A stretch of 64,000 bases of DNA from Quercus robur (taxonomy: Eukaryota; Streptophyta; Magnoliopsida; Fagales; Fagaceae), in assembly GCF_932294415.1 (NCBI RefSeq), contig NC_065536.1, forward strand, positions 53,044,354 to 53,108,353, in the 5' to 3' direction. The translations under genes were made by a program, and so were the position numbers. The stretch's first letter is position 1. The number at the start of each line of letters is the position of its first letter. Of this stretch, positions 1-12,361 are shown piece after piece. The notes below the pieces were generated by a model. That model made no database searches. It saw only the letters and a list, made by a program, of their open reading frames with translations, and was not told where the DNA came from.

Positions 1-1509
1 CCAAAAAAAAAAACCATATCCAATATTATGTAGTAATCTAATTATTTGATTGTTAACTTGTTATAAAGTTTTTATAAGAGATAATTACAATATGCTACTA
101 ATCCCGCAACTCAAATCATTTTCCCCTTAGACCTCCAAGATGCCAATTTAATTACAAGCTAATATGTGGGTTCCAATTAGCTAAACTAATAAAGTCGAAG
201 CAGATATCATAAATTAAAACTTTATAAAAAAAAAAAGTTACAAGCTAATATTCTAAAAATACTTAAAGTTGATGAACTCTAGGAAATCAGTAGGCTGAAA
301 ATCTTGAGCGTTAATGATCTCTAAGGCTGTTCATATATCCTGAAAAAGCAAACACAAAATTAGAGGAGACCGGTCAAGAATCCTTCGATGGCAAAGTCAA
401 TATTTTTTAGAATTCCAAGTATAATGGAAGTGTCTGAATGCCCTACCGACCTGTAGAAGAGCCCTTATATAGTGCTTGTTTGAGGCAGTTATTTGTATAA
501 TAACTTCTCCTACCATTGTGGAGTTCGGAAGACTCGGAGGTAACTTCCATAACCGCCATGGAAGTTACATTATTTGGGGTCCGTTTTCTAGAACCGTTTA
601 TTGGAGAAACAATTTGTAGCCTGACAGGAAAACAAGGGTCGCTTCAAGTTTGTACACAACGAACATGTTCAAGACACAAGGTGCTCGTCCAACCAACTTC
701 ACGAACGGACGAGCGTATACTTGGACAAACATGCCCTATGCAACTCAACTCTTCCTTTGGACGAGCCATATGGACGAGTTAGAAGTCGGTCTATTTTATA
801 ACACCATCAAAAGTAATAACTATTAAAACATATCATTTTGAAATAGTTATCTACTATTCAAATAATCTATCTTAAAATGAGAAAGAAACAAGGAATACAA
901 GATTTCTTAGCAAATAGATGAAGATATTACCTTAGTTGAATATAAGTTTTGCCAATATAGATCAAACTATTAATAAAATCACACTTTACCGGAAATTAAA
1001 TGTAGCAAAATCGAATACATCAATTTGCATATGTATATTTCTATATATAAAAATTGCATATGTATTTATAAATACTCCTTCCAAAAAAAGTTGTTGTCCT
1101 CATCTAATCCTTCCAATAAGGTCAAAATATTTGAGTAGCTTTTACACCTTCAAATTTTTTATACATGTCAAGAGTCTTGTAACTTAATTTATATATCTTC
1201 ATGTAAGAACTTATAGGGGGAAAGTAATTCTAGTTGCGAGATTAGCAGCATATTGTAACTTTCTCAAAAAAAAAAAAAAAAATACACACACACACATACA
1301 TGTGGGTCTAAATATAAAAAGCAAGAGTTAGATACAATACTTAAGTGTTGTTCCTTAGGTTCGACATGTGGTTTTTTTCGCATGAGATGGAAGTGTATTT
1401 TTTCAATTAACTAACCACATGGCATAATCTTAAAAGAATAATTTAAGGAATAACAGCTAAGATACTATATATAAGTTTTGTTCAAATATAAAAATAATTG
1501 AAAATATAA
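1..1509. other. AT-rich intergenic DNA, no gene recognised
   Basis: I see no coding region with family resemblance. Positions 650-785 hold several copies of a GGACGAG/CTCGTCC motif in somewhat less AT-rich DNA. This could be the edge of an old retrotransposon LTR, but no TG...CA ends or target duplication could be found. A poly-A tract followed by a short (CA)n run lies near 1266-1300. Confidence 0.5.
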
Positions 1510-1518
1510 TAATTTTAT

Positions 1519-1695
1519 GAGAAATGATATGTCTACAACATTTTTACAATATTTTTACAACAAATCCTAAGTAACAAGTTGTTACTAGTTGTTATTGTTG
1601 GGGCAAAAAAGTAATCTTAGCGTTAGTTTGAAATTTGAACCAATAACAACTAATCACTTGTGATTTGTTGTAAAAATATTGTAGACGTACCTCTC
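1519..1695. mobile_element. MITE with 9-bp target duplication (copy 1)
   Basis: This is a 177-bp non-autonomous DNA element. Its ends are inverted repeats: the left end reads GAGAAATGATATGTCTACAA and the right end, reversed, reads GAGAGGTACGTCTACAAT. It is flanked by a perfect 9-bp direct repeat, TAATTTTAT, at 1510-1518 and 1696-1704. The interior has a near-palindromic pair of TTGTTATT-type segments. A 9-bp duplication is typical of Mutator-like transposition. A second copy in reverse orientation lies at 25687-25874. Confidence 0.85.
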
Positions 1696-1704
1696 TAATT
1701 TTAT

Positions 1705-2266
1705 AGATCCATAAAATCATTAAAAAAGATCAAACCCTCTAAATCATGATCTTATTAAGATCCTACATATTTATTATTTGACTTAATTTGAATATCATTT
1801 TGAACTTTTTAGATAGTAAAATCTTAAGCTTTTAAGATCTAAATCAACATTTTAATAAAAGAGACCTAGCGCCAACTCACGCCCAGGTGATATTTATCTT
1901 CTTTTTTTAAGAAGGTGATATCTATCTATAGGTACACATATTCATGCTCACTGATTAACCCAATTAAAGATCCATGAGGAAGAGCATGCATGAAGACAGC
2001 TCAAAGCCATACAGAGCTCCTGGGTATGTACATGGATTACGTTATTAAAATTCCCTATTATATTGTGCTTGGGTGGAGTGATTACTATTTAGATAGAAAT
2101 TGACGTATGAATAGATTTAAACTTCTATCATTTAAAATCCCAGTAATCATAAATTTCATGATTTTAATAAAATGATGGCATTGTAAATTTGCATTTATTT
2201 GAAAACATGTTTAATTTTTCATTTTATTTCTTTTTAATATTTTCAATTTTATTGTTTTTGAAAATT
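1705..2266. other. AT-rich intergenic spacer
   Basis: No gene, RNA or element boundary is recognised between the first MITE and the long-TIR element. A short segment at 1866-1890 (AGCGCCAACTCACGCC) recurs in altered form near 25039, which suggests a dispersed relic. It is too short to classify. Confidence 0.4.
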
Positions 2267-2796
2267 GGCCAAAAATACAATATTGAGCCTCTAAGTTTCA
2301 CATTTTGTCATTTCGATACTCTAAATTTTAGTTTTGTCATTTCAGTCCTCTAAGTTTCAAATATGGTCAATTCAGTTCTCTATTAAGCTTCAGTTAAGTA
2401 CTGCTGTCTATTCACCAAAACAACACCGTTTTGGACTTCTTCCTTTTTCAATTTTTTAATTTTTTTTTTTTAAAAACTGAAAAATATTAATTACAAAAAA
2501 AAAAATTAATAATAAAGAAAGAAAGAAAGAATCTAAGAGGAACGATGTCGTTTCCCTGCCAGCTGAAAAACAAAAAACAAAAAACACCACCCACCGATAT
2601 GATACCCTAGCTCAGATATCGGTTACTTTCATCTGAAATTTGAGCCTTCAAAGTTCAAATTCAAGGGTGGTAGTGTTATTTTCTCTAGGGTAACAGGGTT
2701 CCAAAATATCCCTTCTCGGACTTTTGCTATGCTGTTAGCTTTCTAACTTCTGAATTATGTGAGAGCCCATGGAAAGGAAAACTGGCTGTACAGAGA

Positions 2797-3324
2797 ATGC
2801 CTGATCATTTGATGTGGACTTTAAAAAGACAGAAGGAAATTAAAGATCTTCGATCTAAGCTCAAGATTATGAAATCTCAGGATTACTTCTTTCTTGAGAT
2901 TTTGGATGTTTTGGATAAAGTCCCAATTATGGCTCTTGAATGCAACCTGAGCGCAGATAAGATGATAAAGAAAATTTTCATTTTCACTTATACTGGCGAT
3001 CCATTTTTGTGTTGCTGGAAGACTGATAGTGAACCAATCAAAAAGAAATTTGAAATGAATGGCTATGTGATGCCAAATATAGTATGCTGGGACTTGAAAT
3101 TTCGCTTGATTCCTATTGTGACTTCAACAGGTGATATGAAAACTTGTTTGGCTTCAACTACTGGCCATGGTTGGTGTGTATATTCATATTCCAGTACTGC
3201 TCCAGATTGGTGCCTCCTCTTTCTTTGGAACACTGTTACCCTAGAGATAATAACGGCTATTATTGCCAAACAGACTATTCCTAGGAAAAAATTAGGCGCG
3301 TGGCATATGTTCAAAGTTATTTAG
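2797..3324 (+). pseudogene. Captured gene fragment resembling plant DUF2828 protein
   Basis: A 175-codon reading frame lies between the long TIRs. Its middle part reads LSADKMIKKIFIFTYTGDPF, then WKTDSEPIKKKFEMNGY and MPNIVCWDL. This resembles the C-terminal region of plant DUF2828 (von Willebrand-A-like) proteins, in which an MIK[RK]VFVFSDMEFD segment is followed by WETDYE..RKF..KGY and PEIVFWNLR. The usual metal-site-like SDMEFD stretch is altered here. The frame ends inside a younger hairpin, so its last residues are not ancestral. Full DUF2828 proteins are several hundred residues long, so this is a fragment. The assignment comes from remembered family patterns and was not searched; it could be a chance resemblance. 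Confidence 0.5.
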
Positions 3325-3535
3325 TAAGTTAGACTGTTTTTGAAAATCGAGTTTGGCAAACTCGACTTTGGGCTAGAAAACAGACACTATAGTGGCGTTT
3401 TTTTAGTGGCTATAGTGGCGTTTTTGACAAACGCCACTAAAAAAAACACCACTATTGTGTCTGTATTCCAGCCCAAAGTTGAGTTTGCCAAACTCGACTT
3501 TCAAAAACAGTCTAACTAACTAAATAACTTTGAAC
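3309..3535. repeat. Near-perfect 227-bp hairpin nested in the Pack-MULE
   Basis: About 100 bp at 3309-3410 (starting GTTCAAAGTTATTTAGTAAG) is repeated in inverted orientation up to 3535, separated by only a few tens of bases. The arms match closely and are more alike than the outer TIRs. The inner part contains TATAGTGGCG / CGCCACTA motifs. It looks like a small foldback MITE that inserted at the 3' end of the captured reading frame. Confidence 0.75.
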
Positions 3536-4004
3536 GCGTGCTGTCCAGCTAAAATTTTTCAGAATTTTCACTGTTTGGCAAATTTTGCCAGATAATAACA
3601 CAACCGCCCTTGAATTTAAAGGCTCAAATTTCAGATGAAAGTAACCAATATCTGAGCTAGAGTATCGTATCGGTGGGGTGGGGTGGGGGTTTTTTGTTTT
3701 TCTTTTCAATTTGGCTGGGGAACGACGTCGTTCCCTTTAATTTTATTTATTTATTTTTGTAATTAACGTTTTTCAGTTTTTTATTTTAAATTAAGAATTT
3801 TTTTTAAGAAAAAAAAAAAAACAAAAGTCTAAAACAGCCTATTTTGATTAGTAGATGGCAAAACTCGACAAAAGCTTAACGAAGAACTGAATTGACTATA
3901 TTTGAAACTTTTAGAGGATTGAATGACAAAATTGAAACTTAAAAAACTGAAATGATGAAAGGTGAAACTTAGAAGGTTAGTTTTGCATTTTGGCTTAAAA
4001 AATT

Positions 4005-4875
4005 TCACACATAATGCTTACTAGTGTATAGCCTCATACATATGTGCATGTACAATTAAAAATAATCACAATTATATAATTCAAATTATACATTTTTTTA
4101 GAAGATGTTCAAATTATACATGGTATTAACTTACATATTTTTTAAACCATACATGTCTAAAATATGTAATGGTTTTTCAATATATATATAAAATTTAGAA
4201 TTTAATTGGATTTATAATTAATTTTGAGTTTTTGCATCCAATAATTTACTTACCACAAAAATTAAAAAAAAAAAAATTAGATGCACACTTGGTGCAAAAT
4301 TGGATTTTAATTGAAATCCAATCTATAATTTAATTGGATTTTCACTCTTTGATTTTTACACTCAATAATTCACTTGGTACAAAAATTAAAAATTGAATGG
4401 GACACGTGACGTAAAATTAAGATTCAAATTAAAATCTAATTAGATTTTCTCTAAGTTTTAGCTTTTATTACAAACTAGATTGTAACCCTATACATATGCA
4501 TGAATACACTTAAAGATATATACAATAAGATGTATAATATAATTCTTATATATATAATTTAAATACTATTGATAGTCATTTATATATTTTGTTAATTCTT
4601 TAAAAAAATTTGTAAAGATATTATTAGATATAAAATGTAAATTGTCCTTTTTTTATAATTATTGTGAAACTTTTTTTTTTTTTTACGATTCATTTATTCT
4701 AGACTCTTTTGTTTTTGTACTTAATAACTCACTTGGATGAATATTTATGATGTGGTCCCATATTTGATTCTAAAATTAAGAAATAAAACTCTTTAAAAAT
4801 AAATAATTTAGGACACATAGCGCAAAATTGGAACTCTAATTTGGAATTTTAATTTGAGTTTCTCTAAATTTCACC

Positions 4876-4907
<32 letters not shown>

Positions 4908-5173
4908 CCATTTTTACAAAAAATGAAAACAGTGAAAGGTGTTGTCATTTTCTATATTCAAATTCACTTTTTTAAAATATTGAAAATGAAAATTGAGTAT
5001 AAACTTGCAAACCAAACCAATTTTTTTGTAGTAGGTCCCACAGAAAACTAAAAATGAATACAGAAAACTACACTTTTTTCCTCTAATCAAACAGGCCCTC
5101 AATGTCTTTTATTCTAACTGCAATATGACTCAATTCCTTGTCCAATTTCAAATCCATTAACATTACTGTAAAC
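4005..5173. other. AT-rich DNA with degenerate direct repeats
   Basis: No gene is recognised. Segments near 4190-4470 and 4720-4870 share an order of motifs (ACTCAATAATTCACTTGG, GGACACRTRRCG, TTGAGTTTCTCTAA), so part of the region is an old diverged duplication. A (TTA)n microsatellite lies at about 4879-4905. Confidence 0.4.
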
Positions 5174-5383
5174 GGATTTGGATCTAGTGCAATTACTCCC
5201 ACTCATTCTCACATCAATTTTTACCACTCTCATTTTTTAATTTTTACTTCTTAACTTTTTTCAACTTTTTTTATTCAATAGTTGAGATTGAAAGTTGCTT
5301 TTTTCAACTTCCAATCTCAACCATCCATTGCTATTGCATTAGGTGCAATCCCTTAGGTAGGGTATTGCAACTGATCTCAATCC
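5174..5383. mobile_element. MITE-like inverted-repeat element (tentative)
   Basis: The left end GGATTTGGATCTAGTGCAAT is matched by the reversed right end GGATTGAGATCAGTTGCAAT. The 210-bp interior includes a second inverted pair around AACTTTTTTCAAC / GTTGAGATTG. The flanks CTGTAAAC and ATTGTAAATC are similar but give no exact target duplication, so the boundaries and superfamily are uncertain. Confidence 0.45.
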
Positions 5384-7791
5384 ATTGTAAATCAATGACT
5401 CATGTCACGTATGAACATTTTAAAGTTTATTTTTATTTTTATTTTTTAATCTTACATGGCACAATTTACAGTTGACATGGCATGAAAAATCATTTTTTAT
5501 TGTTCCGTTTGACACATCGCCTTTTTCCATCTAAGGGCAGAGACCAAATTGACATAGCATTGAAAATGTTAGATACCAAATTGATACAATTGAAAGATTA
5601 GGAACAAAATTGAGATATCATGTAAAGAATGGGGACAAACTTTGTAATTTACCCTTCTTTTAAAATAAACAGTCTTCTTGTCATGATCATTTTTACTTAA
5701 ATATCTACCCAAATAAAAATATTTCATATGAAGATATCATTGTAAACAAAACACAAAATATCATATAAGCAATTGTTGCTCAAAAATGAGAAAAATTAGA
5801 AAAAAAAAAATTTGTTGTTATCGGTTGATAATCTTTTAAGAGTACTTTCTTCGCAAAAATTGCAAATCTATCCATCCAAAATTATTACAAAATAAACAGA
5901 TACTAACGAAGTATCATAATTAGGCTTTAATATGTATCATTAAAAGAATTTAAAAAAATAATAATAATCTAAATATAAAAACTAAAATATATCACTCATC
6001 TGATCATTTTCATTTGATTAATCATTGCTTTTGTCTAAATAAGTGTTAGTGTAGAATTATGAGCATGATCTTTGTTATTGAATACATTAAGATCATATTG
6101 ATACAAATCAAAGATACAATATGAAATTGTTTTCCAAAAAATAAAATAATAAATAAATAAAATAAAAAAAGAAGAAGAAGAAAAGAAAAGAAAAAACACA
6201 AGATGTCATACTCAACAAATTGTTACTTAACAATGATTAATTGGATTCATTTGGAGAACAACTTACTTTTGAGAAACTATTGAGAGTACTTTTTCCACAA
6301 AAACTACATATTTGTCTAATCAAAAGAATCAATTAAAAAATAAACCAAAATTAGCAAAGCCGTATAATTCAAAAATTATGAACTCAAACTCAAATCAAAC
6401 CAAAGTGATACATAGAGAGAACCTGTGATTGGAAATGAATACACCAAAATGCTTGAATTACGTAGTATACCGATCTGCCACAAAGAGAAAAAAATGGGAT
6501 GTGTCAATTAAATCAACAATAACAAAAAGAACAATTAGCAAACAAAACAAAATCAAAAACAAAAATGGTAGAAACTATTTATAAAAAAATAAAAATAAAA
6601 AATCCACTAAAAGAGAAACAAAAACAAAGAAAAGAGATTATTGACCTTTTTTTTTTGTTATGGATATTAATATGGAATGAATGGAAGAGAGAGGTGAAAG
6701 AGAGTATCAAGAAATTTATATGAAAAGAAAAGATAGATGAAGAATAGTTTCAGAATGAATAATTTTACTTTATCTAATTAGAAAGTCAAGAAGATAGAAG
6801 TTGAAGGACGTGAAAATTTTGAACAAAGTGAATGTAGAATTTAAAATTTTTCTAAAGTGAATGTAGAATTTAAGAATGAATAAAGGGAATGAAATGGAAA
6901 ATTTAATCAGGCATAGGTTGAATGAGATAAAAGAGGTTGAACAAAGTGAAGAAAAAAAAAAAAGAATGGGAAAGAATAATTACATTTTTTTTAGAAGAAG
7001 GAAAAAATAATGACATGGTGCAATAGGAGATTTGCAAAATTTATTGCAAGGCCTCTATTATTATATATCGATTATAAGTTGTAATCTTTGAGTATTTACC
7101 ATGTTTGAAAATGAATTTGACTTTTTCATTTTAATTTTGAATAACTTTATTACAATCATAGAATACATTGCGTCAAACCTTGTTTGAAATTGAATTGTGC
7201 TTTTCTATTTTAATTTTTTGAATAACTTTATTACTATTATAGAACAAATTGAATTACAAAATATTAATTTTTTACGGTTTTGAATAAGAAATTCTATAAG
7301 AAAATTTGTAAAAAGACCTCACAAGGTGAACATTCAAGGGAGAGGAGTTTAGAATTCTTTAGACTCAAAAATGTTTGGCGAATAGATCTACTCTTGTATA
7401 TATGGCAGCCTTTCAGTTTATCTTTTTGGGGCAAGAGTAGGTTTATATAGAGAAAATTAGGTTTAATAGGTAACACAACAAAGTTCATTTATTGTTTAGG
7501 TAATTTTGGCTGAGTGAAGGTTTTGTGAACTTCCAGTTTCAGTTTTGGTTGATCAAATGTCAAGTGAGGGTCTTCCAAAAATTGATTTTTTGAGATTCTA
7601 CTTCTTGACTTGATATAATACAAACCAAACTTAATTTAGCCAACAATCTAGCTAAAACCTAACAAGATTGAATTATCACAGGGTCTAATAGTAAATTTTA
7701 AACCTCTTTCTATTATTTTTGGCTGATTTAAGTCAGAAATCCTTATGAGTGACCTAATCTTATGGACGTGCCTTAGATTATTAAAAAATAT
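5384..7791. other. AT-rich intergenic DNA downstream of GH5 copy A
   Basis: No gene is recognised. Positions 5520-5655 (AGAGACCAAATTGACATAG ... GGGGACAAACTTTGTAATT) have the look of a worn plant interspersed repeat. A purine-rich microsatellite lies at 6168-6195. Confidence 0.4.
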
Positions 7792-10085
7792 TTAAGGTTT
7801 AAAGCTGATCTCAACAACTTCCATATATACAAAATACTTACATCGATAAGGATAAGCGAAGGCCGTGTCTAGCTCAAGAGCGGGACTTGTATAACTTGAA
7901 TTTGTGCTGTCAACAAGCTTGAACCACTGGCTCCCTGGGTCACACATGTTATCTCCACTCAAGCACTTGCAACTGTTTACAACAACTGTATTTTCGGAAT
8001 CTACATCTAGGCATGCTCTGGAACCATTGAAAACCTTCGATGAGAAATGCATTTTAGAATCTGAGATGGTTTCCCATTGGTAACTAGAGAGGGCGCAAGT
8101 GTAACCCAACATTGCTGGTTCTCCCAATCTAAATGCTTCTATACAAAAATCTGTTCCCTTTAATGTTAAAGTTCTCTGTGGTAGGTAGTTCCAGGCTTCG
8201 GATTTATTGCAAGTGCCAAGCTTGAGGGGCTTATAAATTGATTCTCTAAGCACACAGAGACCTGTTAATGGATGAAAAATCAAATTGTGTAGATTATCTT
8301 CTGGTAGGCCTGGCCCTGCAAGTCACATGTGTGCAATCTTGGTTATGGTACAATTGAGTCTCTAACCAACTTATGATCTCAGACTTAAAGTTAGTAACCA
8401 AATTGAATTGCATTTGTGAAGATTTGATTTTGAGAAAGGATGGAATGCCATCATACCTCGAAAAGGAGATTGGAGAGCAGAGATCCTTTGCAAGAAGCTT
8501 GAATTTCGATTTTCATACCAATTCCAGTCAAGCACTCCATAGTACTCATTGAACCCAATTACCCCCTCTCTTATATAATAACTTCCAACAAGTGTCCATA
8601 AGGACCAGTCCAGGTCAAGTTCAGCCACCACGCCTATGAAGCAATTCATATACCTGTTGTCATTTACATTGGTTCCTCTTAGGTCCATCCCAAACTCGCT
8701 CACTAACAATGGCCAACCTTGATCCAACAAAAATCCTGACAATCTCATGAAATTATCCACCTCTCTCTTACATACTTCATTTTGGTTGCCAGATTCCCAT
8801 GCCTTTGCATCTGATAACCCATTCCAGTGCACCTCATATGCTAGCTTTCTGGTGAATGTGAGGTTTACTAGTTGATTGCGAAGAAATGACAAGTCTTTGC
8901 CGTAACTCAAGCCGGAGATAATGACAAGAACATCTGGGTTTGCTGAATGCACTGCTTCAGCTGCTTTTTCCATGTACCTAGTTCATTCCATTTACATATA
9001 TGAAATTAGAATCAACACTAAAATTAAACCCAAAAATCAATTCCAATGTCACAAATAAGTCCTGCCTTTAAAGACTATCTCCCACAGCTCACTTACCTAT
9101 ACCAATCATTCACATTCTGTCCGGAGCCTTGGAGCTCATTCCTCAAGCTCATGCCAACCACATTGGTGACACCATTAAAGATGGTCGCCATCCGAGTTAG
9201 TCCCTTCATCCAGAGGTCCGGATCGAAATACTGGTTGCCAAAGAACCCATTACCATTAGAGCTACTGGGCTTGCTTATGCGATTGTCCAAGATGACCAGC
9301 ACATTATTTGCCCCTAGGCTAGACACCACAGCCTGAGATATAAATTGTCAAATATAAGAGGGGATAAACAGGTCTCTTCATGTAACTGGAATATATTACA
9401 TATACATTGAGCATTGAGCAAGTTTTATTGTACAGGTCAATTTGAACACAAAGTCGTTTATTCTAGATCAAACCAAACCCATGAAGAAGCCTAACGTTAA
9501 CTACCCACGTATTTCATAAGATCTATTCAAATATTAAAAACAAAAAACATAATAGATAAGGATTCCAGTTTATAAAGTTCTCTTCTCTTTTCTCTCGCAT
9601 GTTTACGATGTTAAATTTTTTTTGTTAAGAGGGGTGTAGGTATTTTACCTGGTAAGCTTTTATGAGGGGGAGATCAATGATGGAGGGGTTGTTGGCCTGG
9701 ATTCCAGCAATAGATTCAAACAGCCCAAGACTCTGAAAGGACTGTCTTACAGTGAGAGAAGCCAATGAGTCATTGGTGACCAAAAAAAGTGGCCAAGTGA
9801 GCCTAACACAGTTGAATCCCATGGATACAATCTTCTTGGAGATTGCATCCATGGGCTGCTTGCTAAGGCCCTCAGCCACCATGGGTTCCAGATGTGACAC
9901 CCAATTCACGCATGCTAGTGCACCCGTTTCCCTCCTTCGTCCACAATCCACCTTGAATTGGTATATAGAGGTAGAACTATCGTAGGCTTGCTCTCATGAG
10001 GCTTGCTGATCATAGGCTTGCGAGGGAGAGAAATTACTAGAAGAGATACAAAGAAGAAGAAGGTGAACAAAAAGATCCTCCTCAT
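7792..10085 (-). pseudogene. GH5 glycoside hydrolase, copy A (one frameshift)
   Basis: By alignment with intact copy B the exons are 9649-10085, 9097-9332, 8457-8977 and 7792-8315, each with GT...AG borders at the same positions. The product would be a secreted GH5 enzyme with a hydrophobic signal peptide (MRRIFLFTFFFFVSLLVI), the acid/base segment MSLRNE in exon 2, the nucleophile segment LLVSEFGMDLRG in exon 3 and a ricin-B-like domain ending with GSQWFKLVDS in exon 4. Two defects are visible. A single base is missing near 9917-9923 in exon 1, just before ACVNWVSHLE, which shifts the frame. A 12-bp in-frame deletion in exon 2 removes the GWCC residues present in B, C and D. Splice sites and the other exons look sound, so the inactivation may be recent, or the missing base could be a sequencing error. 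The leader region is duplicated (10050-10275). Confidence 0.85.
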
Positions 10086-10275
10086 ATTGAGGTTTTTTTT
10101 TTTTTTTTTGGGGACAGTAGAAGTCTTTGGATGAAAGAGAGCTGAAAGCCTTTTATGAAAGTAAAAGGTAATAGAAGAAGAGGGAGAACTAAAACAACCT
10201 CCCCGTGTTGAGTTTGTTTGAACTGTTGAAGTGTTGGAATGAAAGAGATAACAAGACTTATTGAAATAAAAAAAA
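10050..10275 (-). repeat. Tandem duplication of the 5' leader of GH5 copy A
   Basis: About 110 bp around the start codon of copy A (10050-10160) is repeated in diverged form at about 10171-10275. Both copies hold the order GAAGAAG, AACCTC-type segment, TTGAGTTT, AGTGTTGGATGAAAGAG and TTAATAG. Copy B has only one such unit. The TATA-like CATAAAAGG at 10149-10157 is weaker than the TATAAAG of copy B, so the promoter may be altered. Confidence 0.5.
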
Positions 10276-10313
10276 TTAATAGAAAAACCAATGTTTTCTC
10301 TCAATACTTTCAT

Positions 10314-12361
10314 AACTAATCTTAGGTGGTAAGTTTCTGTTCTCCGTCATTACTTACGATATAGAGACTAAGTCTATTATTAAGTAATGCTACATAAATA
10401 ACAATTTTTACAATATTTTCCATAATATTAAATTGATAGATTTTTATTGATTCTTATATGAATCTATAACTAACTTCATTTTAATATCTGTCATTCATAG
10501 TTTGTCACCTTAACCGTTGTGAAATATTTTTTTATGAAGGTTATTGTGACTCAATACTTATTTTCCACAATATCTTGTCGTTGCGATAATTACTCTTTAT
10601 CACAAGATCAGGAGACTAATTGGTTTTTTTTATTGTAGGTAAGCTTTCAATCTATATACCTTATTCGACGACATATGACATCCACTCCATAATTATTACT
10701 CTCTATAATGAAGTTAAGACACTTAGTTATCAGTTTTAGAGTGTAAACAAAATTCAAATCAAATAAGATCGAGAGTAAAAAAATATACAAATTGAATGAA
10801 CTAAAACCCCTTATTAAGTTTAATTTTACTATTTATAGTTCCCATATTAAAAAATTTTGGCATCTTGTTAAAGGACAAAATTTAGCTATAAAATTGGTTG
10901 TAACCTTAGGCTACAAGGTTACAATCTTACTCAATATCTTTTTATTGAAGATGAATTTTGACAAATTCACCATTAGATTACATTTTCTTCTTATATATTC
11001 TATGCTTGCAAAATTTCTAGAAAATTAAAAATTAATAGTTATGTCATCAATAAATTATTTAAATTGCAAGTTTTTGTAGTTTAATTGCGTAAAATATAAG
11101 TTTATAATTCATACAGTAAATAATATTCGTTTGACACGAAATTTGACATATATATTAAGAACGTAAAGAGCAAGCAATTCAATAGTTAGATTTTCAAAAT
11201 ATGTAGTAATGTTTATTTTATTGAGTAAAGTTGTAGGCTTGTAGCCCTAGACTACAACCAATATTGTAACTAAATTTTGTCCTTAATCAAATCATGAGAG
11301 TATGACATACATACAATTTCATAAGTAAATATTAAGTATTCTTAAAGTATGATAACATGGTATTTCCTCTTTTGACACTCATAGTGAACTCCACTAATTA
11401 AATACATGATAAGATTCACTATGAATTTAAGAGGAAAAGCGCCACGTTACCATACTCCAAGATTACGCAATACTTTTTCTAATTTCAAAGTTAGGGAGCA
11501 AGGTTATTATAAACGCATCAACTTACTTTATGATAAATGCTATTTCTAATTTCCATAATAAACCTTCTCTCAGGCCGGTAGTTTATTTAATTTTTTTTAA
11601 TTAGTATAATTAAATTAAGTACAAAAATCTTCTCCAAAAAAAAAAAAAAAAAAAATTAAGTACAAAATTACATATAGGCTATAGCTATATAGCACAAGGC
11701 ACAATTTTAATTTTTTTGCCTTTTGCCAACCCGTTGTATCTTAGGACCTAAGATGATAACTAAATTGAGACCTTTTATATATATTTACATTTTAGTTAAA
11801 AAAAATAATTTTTTACATACAATCTATTCTTCTCACTTTTTAATATGAAAATTTATTAATTAAATTTTGGAGAAAATTACTCTTTACTACCTTAAACTCC
11901 ACATATTACATTTTGTATCTTAAATTTGTTGAATGCACATTTTGTATTCTAAACTATGACCTTTGTTATACTTTGCACCCTGACATTTTTCACCCTAACC
12001 TATGAAGTAAGTAGTGATGATTAACTTCCAACATCCTAAGTTTGTTTTTGCTCAATTTGGCCTACCCCCCATGTGAAAGAAGGGAACAATGCTCCCAAAC
12101 TAGACGAGCAATGTGTAAGTGTGATAAGGTTGAGCTGTCACATGGATATAGCTCGTGAAGAAAAAGTATTCTTTTGAAAGGTGGATGATTTTATGGAAAA
12201 GTTTAAGGCCACAACTTTTTACTACAATTGTGACGTGGCAGGGTATGATTGGTGAAGAAAAAACAAATGGTCCATGTGTAAGTGATGATTAACTACTCAC
12301 AATCTGTCATGTCAGAGTTAAAATGCGGCCATAGGCCCTACCTGATAAACACTGCTGCATA
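10314..12361. other. AT-rich intergenic DNA, no gene recognised
   Basis: No coding family, RNA or clear element was found. Poly-A/T tracts occur (for example 11636-11655). The paragraph-like segment 11870-12060 has the style of a plant interspersed repeat, but no termini could be defined. Confidence 0.4.

Larger units (their letters stand above)
2267..3995. mobile_element. Mutator-like element with ~400-bp TIRs, probable Pack-MULE
   Basis: The segment 2267-2681 is matched in inverted orientation by 3594-3995 over about 400 bp. The outer ends read GGCCAAAAAT on the left and AGCCAAAATG on the right when reversed. Homology continues through a CTAAGTTTCA-rich stretch, an AACGAYGTCGTTYCC segment and the GAGCTCAGATAT-type inner part. 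The flanks TTGAAAATT and TAAAAAATT agree at 7 of 9 positions, which fits a decayed Mutator-type 9-bp duplication but does not prove it. No transposase is present. The roughly 0.9 kb between the TIRs carries a coding remnant (2797-3324) and a separate hairpin (3309-3535). Long TIRs around a host-gene fragment are the hallmark of Pack-MULEs. Confidence 0.75.

Noticed and set aside
936..1187. Short open frame near the left edge
   Set aside because: The translation is AT-driven, has no family features, and the codon use is that of non-coding AT-rich DNA.
4854..5102. Overlapping short frames on both strands
   Set aside because: They span a (TTA)n microsatellite and AT-rich sequence. The poly-Leu stretch is the microsatellite read in frame.
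9046..9336. Plus-strand frame opposite GH5 exon 2 (also 19887-20171, 28281-28541, 49215-49484)
   Set aside because: They are antisense shadows of the GH5 exons. They recur in each copy only because the exons are homologous.
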